This document shows, piece after piece, positions 49,615 through 58,286 of a stretch of DNA of 64,000 bases (positions are counted from its first letter, which is position 1; each line of letters begins with the position of its first letter). Source of the DNA: Rosistilla oblonga (GTDB lineage: Bacteria > Planctomycetota > Planctomycetia > Pirellulales > Pirellulaceae); the NCBI RefSeq assembly GCF_007751715.1, contig NZ_CP036292.1, forward strand, positions 3,782,001 to 3,846,000, read 5' to 3'. A model generated the notes under the pieces. It did not search any database and had not been told where the DNA came from. It was given only the letters and a program-made list of their open reading frames with translations. A program made the position numbers and the translations under genes.

Positions 49615-52600
49615 ATGTCGCTACCAGCACTTGCCGTAAAGTATCAACCGATCGTGACCTCTTTAGTTCTGTTGGCGATGGCCACCGGAGCGATCACGTA
49701 CGTGACGATCCCGCGTCGCGAAGACCCCGAGTTTACGATTCGCGTATGCGTGGTATCGACCGCGTGGCCCGGGGCTCCCGCGGAGACGGTCGAGGAGCTG
49801 ATAACGGACAAGATCGAACAAAAGCTGATCAGCATCGAAGAGGTCGAACTGACGCGATCGACAACGCAAACCGGGCAATCGACTGTCTTCGTCGAATTAG
49901 AAGACAGCGTCCCGCCACACGCGATCCAAGGTGTTTGGGACAAGGTCCGTGCGCGAGTCGATCTGGTGCCGATGCCGGCTGACAATGTTCGTCCGATCGT
50001 GAACGATGAATTCGGCGATACGGCGGTCCTATTGCTGGCTGTTCACCAAACGCCAACGCACGGCCGCGACGAGATTCGCGAACAAGATCGCTACTCCGCC
50101 CGCCAACTGGAGATCTTTGCCGAAGACGTGCAGGACGCGCTGCGTCTGTTGCCGGGAGTGGCCAAGGTCGACATGTTCGGGGAACGACAAGAAGCGATCT
50201 ATATCGAAACCGATCTGAACAATTGGTCTCAGATCGCGCTGACCACAGCTCAATTGGAAACGCTCGCCAGCCAAAGGAACATCATCCAAGCCGGTGGCGA
50301 ATTGGATACCCAGTCGGGACATTACGCCGTCAACACCGGCGGCGAGTTCAACGCGGTCGAAGAGATTGAACAGATCGCCAGCACGGTCCATACCGACGGA
50401 GGCGACAACAGCGTTCCGTTGGCTGAACTGGGCCTAACCGTTACCCGCGGTCTGGAGGATCCCGCCAATTACATCTGCCGATATGGCGACGCCACGCACA
50501 CCACGCCGGCAGTGATGTTGGGGATCACGATGAAATCGGGAGCCAACATCATCGACGTTTGCGACGCTGCCAACGCGCGAGTCGCCGAACTGATGAGTGT
50601 GGAGCGGCGGTTGCCGCCGGACATCGCCGTGACAGCCGTCTCCGATCAATCCGAAAGCGTCGCCAAAAAGATCCGCGACGTGATGCTCAACGTGATCGAA
50701 GCGGTCCTGATCGTCGTGGTCGTCGTCTATCTTGTCGTCGGCTTGCGGACCTCGTTTGTGATGGCCGCAAACATCCCGATCGTCGTATTGATCACGTTGG
50801 GAATCGTGGCGATGTTTGGCGTCCAATTGGAACAGATCTCGCTCGCGGCGATGATCATCTCCTTGGGACTGTTAGTCGACAACGCGGTTCAGGTTTGCGA
50901 TCAAGCGCGAACCAACCAGATCGCGGGGATGCAACCGTTTCCCGCCGCGATCGAAGGAGCCAATACGCTGGCGATCCCGATGCTGGTAGGCACGTTAACG
51001 ACGATGGCTGCGTTCCTGCCGATGCTGTTCGCTCTCCAAGGGGGCGGCAAAGAATATGTCTACAGCCTACCGGTCACCGTATCGACGACGCTGGCACTCA
51101 GTTGGCTGCTGGCGATGACATTGTGTGTGATCCTGGCGGGGATCTTCATTCGAGCTCCAAAGCCAGACGAATCGGGCTCTCCCGTCGTCGCCGCCTTCTC
51201 GTTTTTCAGTCGCTTGATTCCTCGCCGCAGTTCCAAGTCATCATCGCAGCCAACAAAAGGGAACTCTCAATCCGAGAACTTCGCCTACAAGATTTACGGC
51301 CGGGTCGGACGCTTTGCTGTCGACGTCAAATGGATGACAGCGCTCGCCGTCGCAATTTTGATGGCGGGGATCATGACGTTGCCGGTCAGCAGCGAATTTT
51401 TCCCCGACGCCGACGGAACCCAGTTCGCCGTCAAAATTGTTCTCCCCGAAACCGCAACGATCGATCAAACCGATCGCGTCGCTAAACAAGTTGAAACGGC
51501 GATTCGCAAACTGGCAACCGAAGGCGACGGAGCTCCACTGCGTTTGCGTTCGATGCGGACGATGGTCGGCGGCGGCGGATCGCGTTGGCATCTCGGTTGG
51601 GAACCGGAACCGAAGACGCGGTCCTATGCCGAGATCTTGGTACGCACCACCAGTGGTTCGGTTACCAAAGCCTACGCCGAACGGGTTCGCGAGGTCTGCG
51701 AGCGAGGCGACGAAGCGTTGGGGATCGATCCGATCGTCGGTGCGAGAATCGTTCCGGTGCAATTGGCGCTTGGTCCCCCCGCCGATCCGCTGGTCTTCCG
51801 AATTTCAGGCAACGGGTTCGCCGATCCAAGCATCTTACGCTCGACAGCCGATCGGCTGAAATCAATCGTCGACGAACAGCCAGAAACCTGGGACGTCAGC
51901 GATTCCTGGGGTGTCGATGGACTGCAGGTTCGCGTCGACGTCGATCAAGACCGCGCGGTATTGGCTGGTGTGACTAATTCGCAAGTTGCTCGGACGCTGA
52001 ATTCGTATTATTCCGGTTTACAACTGACGACCTTCCGCGAAGGCGATCATCAGGTCCCGGTCTACTTTCGCTTAAAACCGAGCCAGCGATTATCGATCCG
52101 CGGTCTGCAGGAGGCTTACGTCGAAGGGGACAACGGCAAGATCCCACTCGCCTCGCTCGCCCGCCTTGAGCCCGGATTTGAACTCGCCCGCGTCGAACGC
52201 AGAAACATGAACCGTACGATCGAGGTCAGCTCGCGGATGGAGCCCGGCGTGACCGGCAACGACGTCGTCTCGCGAGTCTTGAAGTCCGATGCGATGCGTG
52301 AATTGGAAGCCGGTTTACCGATCGGGTATTGGATCGAACCGGGCGGAGCGTTTGAAGAGAGTGCCGAAGCCGGTGGCCAGATGATGAAATCGTTTGCGAT
52401 CTCATTCCTGTTAATCGTGCTCTGTTTGATCTTCCAGTACAACGGTTGGTCGAAACCGTTGGTGATCCTCTCGACGCTGCCGCTCGCATTGGTCGGCGCC
52501 TGGCTGGGGCTGTACCTGTCCGACAAATCGTTAGGATTCATGCCTCAACTCGGAATCCTGGCTCTGTTTGGCATCGTCCTGAACACGGCGATCATCTTTA

Positions 52601-52947
52601 TCGAGTTCGCCGACATTTTGATCACTCAGCGAGCACTGCAGAAACGCAGCTCGGGCGACGCCAACGGCCCCATCGTTGGACTCAGCATCGCCGAATTCCG
52701 CGAGTGTTTGGTCGACGCGGGGAAGCAGCGGATGTTGCCGATCTTTCTGACGACGGCCACCACCGTGGGAGGCTTGATTCCGCTGGCTCTCAGCGGCGGA
52801 CCGCTCTGGGAAGGGCTGGCGTATTGCATGATCGTCGGGCTGATGCTGACGACGACGCTGACGCTGATCATCGTCCCGGCGTTTTACGCAATCCTCGTCG
52901 AGACGTTTGGCGTCCAACCGGTTGCGCTCGCAGACGCAGAAGATTGA
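49615..52947 (+). CDS. RND efflux permease (AcrB/MexB type)
   Basis: This protein of about 1110 residues is a resistance-nodulation-division pump: N-terminal helix, large periplasmic loop, helices around 330-530, then repeated in the second half with a central ordinary linker (about 515-560). Motifs typical of the family include AMIISLGLLVDNAVQV (proton-relay helix 4 region), TALAVAILMAGIMTLP and GIVLNTAIIFIEF. It works with the adaptor upstream; no TolC-type outer-membrane gene adjoins it. Start is ATG 49615; a TTG at 49606 is possible. The stop is 10 bp from the csaA stop on the other strand. Substrate is unknown. Confidence 0.94.
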   Translation: MSLPALAVKYQPIVTSLVLLAMATGAITYVTIPRREDPEFTIRVCVVSTAWPGAPAETVEELITDKIEQKLISIEEVELTRSTTQTGQSTVFVELEDSVPPHAIQGVWDKVRARVDLVPMPADNVRPIVNDEFGDTAVLLLAVHQTPTHGRDEIREQDRYSARQLEIFAEDVQDALRLLPGVAKVDMFGERQEAIYIETDLNNWSQIALTTAQLETLASQRNIIQAGGELDTQSGHYAVNTGGEFNAVEEIEQIASTVHTDGGDNSVPLAELGLTVTRGLEDPANYICRYGDATHTTPAVMLGITMKSGANIIDVCDAANARVAELMSVERRLPPDIAVTAVSDQSESVAKKIRDVMLNVIEAVLIVVVVVYLVVGLRTSFVMAANIPIVVLITLGIVAMFGVQLEQISLAAMIISLGLLVDNAVQVCDQARTNQIAGMQPFPAAIEGANTLAIPMLVGTLTTMAAFLPMLFALQGGGKEYVYSLPVTVSTTLALSWLLAMTLCVILAGIFIRAPKPDESGSPVVAAFSFFSRLIPRRSSKSSSQPTKGNSQSENFAYKIYGRVGRFAVDVKWMTALAVAILMAGIMTLPVSSEFFPDADGTQFAVKIVLPETATIDQTDRVAKQVETAIRKLATEGDGAPLRLRSMRTMVGGGGSRWHLGWEPEPKTRSYAEILVRTTSGSVTKAYAERVREVCERGDEALGIDPIVGARIVPVQLALGPPADPLVFRISGNGFADPSILRSTADRLKSIVDEQPETWDVSDSWGVDGLQVRVDVDQDRAVLAGVTNSQVARTLNSYYSGLQLTTFREGDHQVPVYFRLKPSQRLSIRGLQEAYVEGDNGKIPLASLARLEPGFELARVERRNMNRTIEVSSRMEPGVTGNDVVSRVLKSDAMRELEAGLPIGYWIEPGGAFEESAEAGGQMMKSFAISFLLIVLCLIFQYNGWSKPLVILSTLPLALVGAWLGLYLSDKSLGFMPQLGILALFGIVLNTAIIFIEFADILITQRALQKRSSGDANGPIVGLSIAEFRECLVDAGKQRMLPIFLTTATTVGGLIPLALSGGPLWEGLAYCMIVGLMLTTTLTLIIVPAFYAILVETFGVQPVALADAED

Positions 52948-52957
52948 AGTCGCTTGT

Positions 52958-53296
52958 TCAAGCCAACCGCACGCCGTTGTCGACCTGCTGATCGGGAACC
53001 GCCAGCACCACCGCGCCGTCGTCGCGATGGAAACCGGTGATCAAACATTCGGACATCATCGGCCCAATCTGCTTGGCGGGGAAGTTGACGACTCCAATCA
53101 CCTGCCGTCCGACCAGCTGATCTGGCGAATAGAGGTCGGTGATCTGAGCGCTGCTGCGGCGGATACCGATCTCGGGGCCAAAGTCGACGCGCAGCTTGAA
53201 CGCAGGTTTGCGAGCCTGCGGAAACTCTTCCGCAGCGACGATCGTTCCGACTCTCAACTCGACGCGTTGAAAGTCATCCCAAGAGATCTCGTTCAT
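52958..53296 (-). CDS. csaA: CsaA-type tRNA-binding domain protein
   Basis: This 112-residue protein is the OB-fold tRNA-binding domain alone, as in Csa[23 protein letters not shown], then KLRVDFGPE and [11 protein letters not shown] near residue 72. It may be a secretion-related chaperone or bind tRNA; function is uncertain. The start ATG 53296 overlaps the HD gene stop (ATGA). It is the last gene of a three-gene minus-strand operon. Confidence 0.92.
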   Translation of the reverse strand: MNEISWDDFQRVELRVGTIVAAEEFPQARKPAFKLRVDFGPEIGIRRSSAQITDLYSPDQLVGRQVIGVVNFPAKQIGPMMSECLITGFHRDDGAVVLAVPDQQVDNGVRLA

Positions 53297-53925
53297 CCTC
53301 GGTTCTCCGCCTGTCCGCATTCCGCGAGATATTGATCCACAAACTGTTTCATGAAGTCATGGCGCTGGCTCGCGATGCGGCGAGCCGATGCGGTATTCAT
53401 CAACGCCGCCAAACGGAACAGCTTGTCCTCGAAGTGTCCTAGCCCGGTTCGCTCCGACGCGTCCGCATGCTCACCGATGTGAAACGGTTGCCCAACGGAA
53501 GCTCCATATTCGATCGTGCGGACGATCCCAACAGCCCCCATCGCGTCCAAGCGGTCTGCGTCTTGGACGACCTGCGCCTCGAGCGATAGCGTCGCGCGAT
53601 CAGCGGCTTTGCGGAAAGAAATCGTATCGACGATCTCGGCAACGCGTTCGATGCTGGCCGGATCGACTAGCAGTTCGCCGAGAATCTCTCGCGAGAACTC
53701 GCCGCTGCGTTCTTTGCCGTCGTGGAATTTGGCATCGCCGATGTCGTGCAGCAAAGCGGCCAGTTCGATCACGAACAAATTGCCGCCAACCTCCGCTTGA
53801 ATCTCACGAGCGACGCGATGGACTCGCAGCACATGATCGACATCGTGCCCCGCCCCTTGGCCCTGCATCCGCTGGCACACGATCCGGCGGACTGCCTCGA
53901 CCTGCTTTGCTTGTTCGCTGTTCAT
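53293..53925 (-). CDS. HD-domain phosphohydrolase
   Basis: This 210-residue protein has a complete HD motif: [13 protein letters not shown] near residue 28, then [16 protein letters not shown] with the HD pair, and [14 protein letters not shown] near 125. It is likely a metal-dependent phosphohydrolase of the YedJ type, acting on a nucleotide-like substrate. The start ATG 53925 was chosen because the 37-residue extension is unrelated to the family. It lies 7 bp after the fliN-like gene and overlaps csaA. Confidence 0.9.
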   Translation of the reverse strand: MNSEQAKQVEAVRRIVCQRMQGQGAGHDVDHVLRVHRVAREIQAEVGGNLFVIELAALLHDIGDAKFHDGKERSGEFSREILGELLVDPASIERVAEIVDTISFRKAADRATLSLEAQVVQDADRLDAMGAVGIVRTIEYGASVGQPFHIGEHADASERTGLGHFEDKLFRLAALMNTASARRIASQRHDFMKQFVDQYLAECGQAENRG

Positions 53926-53932
53926 CCGCCGT

Positions 53933-54202
53933 CTATTGATCTTGGCCGGTGTTCTCGTGGGCGAGGTCGCGGACGCGCAACCCGAACTTATCCCCCAGCT
54001 TGACGACTTCCCCCGACGCGATCGGCTCTTTGCCAATCATCAGGTCGAGCGGTTCGTCGTAGCCCTTCTCGAACGAAAGCATCGCCCCAGTGGTGAGGTT
54101 CAGAACATCGTCCAGCTGGATCTTCTTGGTTGCCAAAACGACCGAAACTTCCGTTTCAATTCCCAGGACGCGTTGTTGAAAAGAGAGGTTCGCAGTCGGC
54201 AT
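53933..54202 (-). CDS. FliN/SpoA-domain protein
   Basis: This 89-residue protein is a single SpoA domain like flagellar switch FliN: VLGIETEVSVVLATKKIQLDDVLNLTTGAMLSFEKGYDEPLDL, then the terminal ASGEVVKLGDKFGLRVRDL. Full-length FliN proteins have this as their core. It starts at ATG 54202 and is the first gene of an operon with HD and CsaA genes. No other flagellar or secretion gene is in the window, so whether it is the flagellar FliN or a lone paralogue is open. Confidence 0.9.
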   Translation of the reverse strand: MPTANLSFQQRVLGIETEVSVVLATKKIQLDDVLNLTTGAMLSFEKGYDEPLDLMIGKEPIASGEVVKLGDKFGLRVRDLAHENTGQDQ

Positions 54203-54709
54203 GGTGCTACCTGAGGGAAGAGCCAATGGGGCGTTGTCGGTCTTAAGCAAGAGCGGCGCGGCGGGCTGCGAGCGAAAGCTGCAGGCCGCACAGGGGCGTC
54301 CAACTTGCCTCAACTATGATCGGCATCGATAACGCATCAGCTTGACGACCGATTGCGCCGATTCCGCGGCCGAACCCAATGCGATTAAACGGTCTCCCTT
54401 ATGTAATCTGGAGTGATGCCCCAAAATGAAAAGGAGACCGGACCGTTGAAAAGCCGTTCAAAATGTGGCTGAACAAAAGTGTTCGCTGCCACGTAAAGAC
54501 CGTAATAGCAATGGTTTACCGTTTTCCGAATTGCGGGTTCGGGAAAATGAAGAAGGATCTAAATTCCGCCTAATGACCCCCCGGTAGGGGGTGCAACCGC
54601 ATGACGCAACGCGTTACATTTAGTTGAGCTGGTGCAGGAGACCAGATCGGCAATTTGCCGAAGTTAAACGATTCTAAGCCTCTGATCTTTGGAAAGTGAC
54701 CCAACCACG
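54203..54709. other. Structured intergenic region between fliN-like and NRDE genes
   Basis: These 507 bp include promoters for the two divergent genes. Two inverted repeats are seen: CGGTCTCC/GGAGACCG (54390-54397 and 54433-54440, 35-base loop) and ACCCCC/GGGGGT (54576-54581 and 54587-54592, 5-base loop). No T run follows either, so they are not obvious terminators. No open frame is convincing. A leader RNA is possible but unproven. Confidence 0.45.
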
Positions 54710-55486
54710 ATGTGCTTATTGGCTTTGCAATATCAATTGGTTCCTGAAAGCCCTGTCTTGGTCGCGGCGAACCGTGAAGAATATTTCGACCGCCCCAGTT
54801 TGGCCCCCTCGATCCAGTCGGGAAAACCGCGCGTCTTGTGCGGAATCGACCAACGAGGTGGGGGTACCTGGCTGGGAGTCAACCAAAATGGGATGTTTGT
54901 AGGAATCTGCAACCGCGCGACGGTGACCCCTCTGTTTGGTCAACGCTCTCGCGGCTTGCTGTGTCTGGACCTATTGCGTTGCGGATCATCGCGGAAGGCT
55001 TTGGAAAAAGTCCAATCCGAGTTGTCTAAAACGCGGTACGAAGGCTGCAACATCATGATCGCCGACGCCAACGCCGGCTTTGCGATCCATTCGGAAGAGG
55101 AGCATGAAGTCGTCGAACTGGTCGAAGGCTTGAATATTATCGGTTCGCGAAACTTGAACGATCCTACCGACGAACGCGTCGCGATGGCTCGCCGCTTGTT
55201 GACGTTGCAAACGCTCGACTCGCCAGTCAAGTTCCTGGCCGTTGCCAGCAAGGTCTTCGCTCGCACCCCAACTCTGCCCGGCCGTCCTTCGATGGTCGTC
55301 CGCGGCAATGACTATGGTACCGTCAGCAGCACCTTGCTGTCGCTAGGGGTTAAGCCTCGCGATGCGATCTATCAGTTCTCCACAGGAGCTCCAGATCAAG
55401 CGAAGTACGAAGACTACTCGCCGTTGCTGCGAGATATCCTCAGCCGTGGGCTTCGCGAAGCTCGCACCAAGGCACAGCGAGCGTAA
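54710..55486 (+). CDS. NRDE family (TANGO2-like) protein
   Basis: This 258-residue protein starts MCLLALQ, which puts a cysteine at position 2 as the family's expected N-terminal nucleophile, and has the name motif ANREEYFDRP near residue 26. It is like eukaryotic TANGO2 and bacterial DUF833 proteins; activity is not established. The longer frame from 54689 would bury C2. It is a single gene with a 180-bp gap to the next. Confidence 0.9.
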   Translation: MCLLALQYQLVPESPVLVAANREEYFDRPSLAPSIQSGKPRVLCGIDQRGGGTWLGVNQNGMFVGICNRATVTPLFGQRSRGLLCLDLLRCGSSRKALEKVQSELSKTRYEGCNIMIADANAGFAIHSEEEHEVVELVEGLNIIGSRNLNDPTDERVAMARRLLTLQTLDSPVKFLAVASKVFARTPTLPGRPSMVVRGNDYGTVSSTLLSLGVKPRDAIYQFSTGAPDQAKYEDYSPLLRDILSRGLREARTKAQRA

Positions 55487-55665
55487 CGTCGCCGCTTGCC
55501 AGTCGAACCTTTTGGGGTGGTGCGTCGACGACGCAGCCCCGCAGGTAACGCGGAAACCAACGGACATCAGCGCCGTTTGAATTCCTGCTGTCGGCGGACC
55601 ATCGCTTCGAACGCCTGTTCCGCCTCCCCCGCCTTTATCCCCACCATCTACGGGTAGCTCGCCAG

Positions 55666-56535
55666 ATGCCAAGCCGTATTCAGATCTCGACATTTGCGTC
55701 CTTGATCGTCTTCGCCTCTGCATTGGCTGCCGCGGCTGAACCCGAAGCGCCGTCACACGTTTACAAAACTGTCGACGGCCGCAAATTGAAGCTGTACGTC
55801 ACTGAACCAACCGGCGATTCGGCGGGCCAGTTGCGACCGGCGATCGTCTTCTTTCACGGCGGCGGTTGGGTTGGTGGTGCTCCGGGACAGTTCACATCGC
55901 ACAGTCAATATTTCGCCTCGCGCGGCGTCGTCTGTTTCCAAGTCCAGTACCGACTGTTGGATCGCAAATCCAAGACTCCGCCGGTCGTCTGCATCGAAGA
56001 CGCCAAGTCGGCGATGCGTTGGATTCGCGCTCGCAGCAAACAATTTGGGATCGATCCCAACCGCATCGCCTCGGCGGGCGGTTCGGCGGGGGGACATCTG
56101 GCCGCCTTCGTCGGATGTGTCGATTCAGGTGATGCGACAAGCGACGATCTCTCCGTCTCGGCGAAGAGCCAAGCGATGCTGCTGTTTAATCCGGTCTATG
56201 ACAACGGCCCCGGTGGCTGGGGAACCGCTCGAGTTCGCGATCGATACAAGCATTTCTCACCGGCTCACAATCTAAGCAAAGACGATCCGCCGTCGATCGT
56301 CTTTTTGGGAAGCAACGACCGCTTGATCCCCGTTGCGACGGCGGAAAAGTTCCGCGACGCTTCAAAGGCTGTCGGTGTCGATAGCGAACTTCACGTCTAC
56401 GCAGACCAAGGCCACGGATTCTTTAATGTCGGCAACGACGATGGCCGCTGGTATCGCCTGACGGTGATCGCCGCCGATCGCTTCTTGAACAAGTTGGGTT
56501 GGATCGATGGTCCTCCAACGCTGAAACAACCGTGA
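55666..56535 (+). CDS. Secreted alpha/beta hydrolase (esterase/BD-FAE-like)
   Basis: This 289-residue protein has a signal peptide (cleavage near AAAAEP) and an esterase fold: oxyanion motif FFHGGGWVGG near residue 63, nucleophile block SAGGSAGGHLAAF near 140, and a catalytic Asp and His late in the protein (GSNDRLIPVAT, DQGHGFFN). Similar enzymes remove acetyl or feruloyl groups from polysaccharides. The MFS gene starts within its stop. Confidence 0.88.
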   Translation: MPSRIQISTFASLIVFASALAAAAEPEAPSHVYKTVDGRKLKLYVTEPTGDSAGQLRPAIVFFHGGGWVGGAPGQFTSHSQYFASRGVVCFQVQYRLLDRKSKTPPVVCIEDAKSAMRWIRARSKQFGIDPNRIASAGGSAGGHLAAFVGCVDSGDATSDDLSVSAKSQAMLLFNPVYDNGPGGWGTARVRDRYKHFSPAHNLSKDDPPSIVFLGSNDRLIPVATAEKFRDASKAVGVDSELHVYADQGHGFFNVGNDDGRWYRLTVIAADRFLNKLGWIDGPPTLKQP

Positions 56536-57767
56536 CCGCCGTCGACACACCTCGACTGTACGACCGCAACTTCATGCTGGCTTTGGCCAGCCAGATGTGT
56601 TTTGTGATCGCCAACACTCTGATGGCGCACTACTCCCGCTGGATCGAGTTTCTCGGTGGCGGGCTTGGCCAGGTTGGATTGATCATGGGAGCCAGCGCTA
56701 CGCTGGGCCTGTTGCTGCGTCCATGGATCGCGCAATGGATCAATCGACTTGGCGCGCGGTTGATGTGGCTGATCGGATATCTTCTGTTTGCGGCATCCGC
56801 TTTCAGCAATCTGTTATTGGACGATCTGAATCCGTTGATCTACCTGATCCGCGCGCTTCAGTTATTAGCCGCTGCGATCGTGTTTGCCAGCGGGCTAACC
56901 TACATCTCGCAAACGGCTCCCGAACATCGGCGGACCGAAGCGATCGGCGTGCTCGGCGCCGGCGGCTTTTTCGGAATGCTGATCGGCCCGTATTTGGGTG
57001 ATCTGATTCTGGGCAGCGGAGCCGACGCGGCGATGGTTGCCCGCCAACGCAGCGACTTTGTCTGGCTGTTTATCAGCGCATCGTTAGCCAGTTTGTTGCC
57101 CACGATCTTTCTGATCCTGATGCGAACTCCAGGCAGCGTCGGAACGCGGCGGTCGGTGAAGTTGTCAGATTTTGTTTCGACAACGATCCGCTACTGGCCC
57201 GGTTCGGTCCTGCTGATCGACTTCATTTTCGGGATCTGCATGACGGCGCCGTTCATCTTTGTGGCCAGCTTTATCGACAGCGAACCACTGGTGATCGGGA
57301 AACATTCGGTGATCGGAATCTTCTTCATCTGTTACGCAGGCTGGGGCGTGGCCGTCCGTTTAGCATTGGGGAACCTTCCCGATCGCGTCGGCCCGCATAA
57401 GATTCTGGTGATCGGGACGGCGCTGATGGCGATCGGCATGTTCAGCTATGCCATTGTGTCGGCGCAGCACCCTTGGCTGATAGTCATTCCCGCGTTGTTG
57501 ACAGGAACCGGGCACGGGTTGATGTTCCACACGATGACCTCTTTGACGATCCAGCCATTCCCGATGGAAGTACGCGGCACCGGGTCGGCATTGGCGATGA
57601 TGATGCTCGACTTAGGAACGCTTGTCGGCGCGCCGGCGTTGGGCTACGTTGGCGATCGTTTTGGCTATGCCAGCATGTTTGCGACCGTCGGAAGTATCTG
57701 TGTTGTCGGAATGGGGATCTATGTCTGGCGAGATGCCGCGGTGCGGTTGGCCAACCCTTCCAGCTAA
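56532..57767 (+). CDS. MFS transporter
   Basis: This 411-residue protein has about 12 membrane helices and the major facilitator pattern. The loop between helices 2 and 3 carries LLLRPWIAQWINRLGARLMW, and a comparable motif (GNLPDRVGPHKILVIG) starts the second half. It is in the YfcJ/arabinose-efflux-like group; substrate unknown. The start GTG overlaps the upstream stop (GTGA), which means translational coupling to the esterase and supports a shared pathway, perhaps uptake of released sugars. The small gene at 57782 follows by 14 bp. Confidence 0.88.
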   Translation: MTAVDTPRLYDRNFMLALASQMCFVIANTLMAHYSRWIEFLGGGLGQVGLIMGASATLGLLLRPWIAQWINRLGARLMWLIGYLLFAASAFSNLLLDDLNPLIYLIRALQLLAAAIVFASGLTYISQTAPEHRRTEAIGVLGAGGFFGMLIGPYLGDLILGSGADAAMVARQRSDFVWLFISASLASLLPTIFLILMRTPGSVGTRRSVKLSDFVSTTIRYWPGSVLLIDFIFGICMTAPFIFVASFIDSEPLVIGKHSVIGIFFICYAGWGVAVRLALGNLPDRVGPHKILVIGTALMAIGMFSYAIVSAQHPWLIVIPALLTGTGHGLMFHTMTSLTIQPFPMEVRGTGSALAMMMLDLGTLVGAPALGYVGDRFGYASMFATVGSICVVGMGIYVWRDAAVRLANPSS

Positions 57768-57781
57768 ATCGAGAGAAGACG

Positions 57782-58105
57782 ATGCTGCAACGACATATTG
57801 CACTAGACCTATTGGACGAATGCACCGGACGCGACATCTGGCCGGTCGAGCACTGCCGAACACGCGGCGTTCCCGAAGACTGGATCGATGAACTAGCCGA
57901 CGCCTTGGAATCGAGCTTCCGCGCCGATCGCGACACGATCTACGTCGACGGTTCGCCAACAAACCAGTTCCACGGCGTCCGCGACGTCGACCTCGCGATC
58001 CGCTTGGGAAAAGAACTCGGAATCGACGTCCACCGTGCGACATCGCTCGCCATCTCGCGGCCCGGTATCGTCCAGGCGATCAAAGAAGCTGTCGAAGAGG
58101 GGTAA
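57782..58105 (+). CDS. Small conserved-looking protein, unknown
   Basis: This 107-residue protein starts MLQRHIALDLLDECTGRDIWP and continues with an acidic helix and DTIYVDGSPTNQFHGVRDVDLAIRLGKELGIDV. It has no export signal. GAGAGAAG lies just before the ATG. The longer frame from 57473 merely runs back through the MFS gene. No family is recognised; the regular codon use and tight spacing to the MFS gene support a real gene in the same transcript. Confidence 0.7.
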   Translation: MLQRHIALDLLDECTGRDIWPVEHCRTRGVPEDWIDELADALESSFRADRDTIYVDGSPTNQFHGVRDVDLAIRLGKELGIDVHRATSLAISRPGIVQAIKEAVEEG

Positions 58106-58286
58106 GCGACCGTGGCCGGTCACTCGCTGCGGATCCGCTCGCTTTGGGAATTCCTGCTACGCAGAACGCGTCTCAGGACGCCGCGGAGAACTTCTCCAAC
58201 TCTCGCAATCACAACACACACCACAGGGTCCGCAACTGGTAAGATGGACGGTTCTTATCGTCCCTTTTCTCTGCAGGAGCCTTCTT

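Noticed and set aside
49506-49982. 158-residue frame across the adaptor-pump junction
   Set aside because: Overlaps both recognised genes in another frame without family features.
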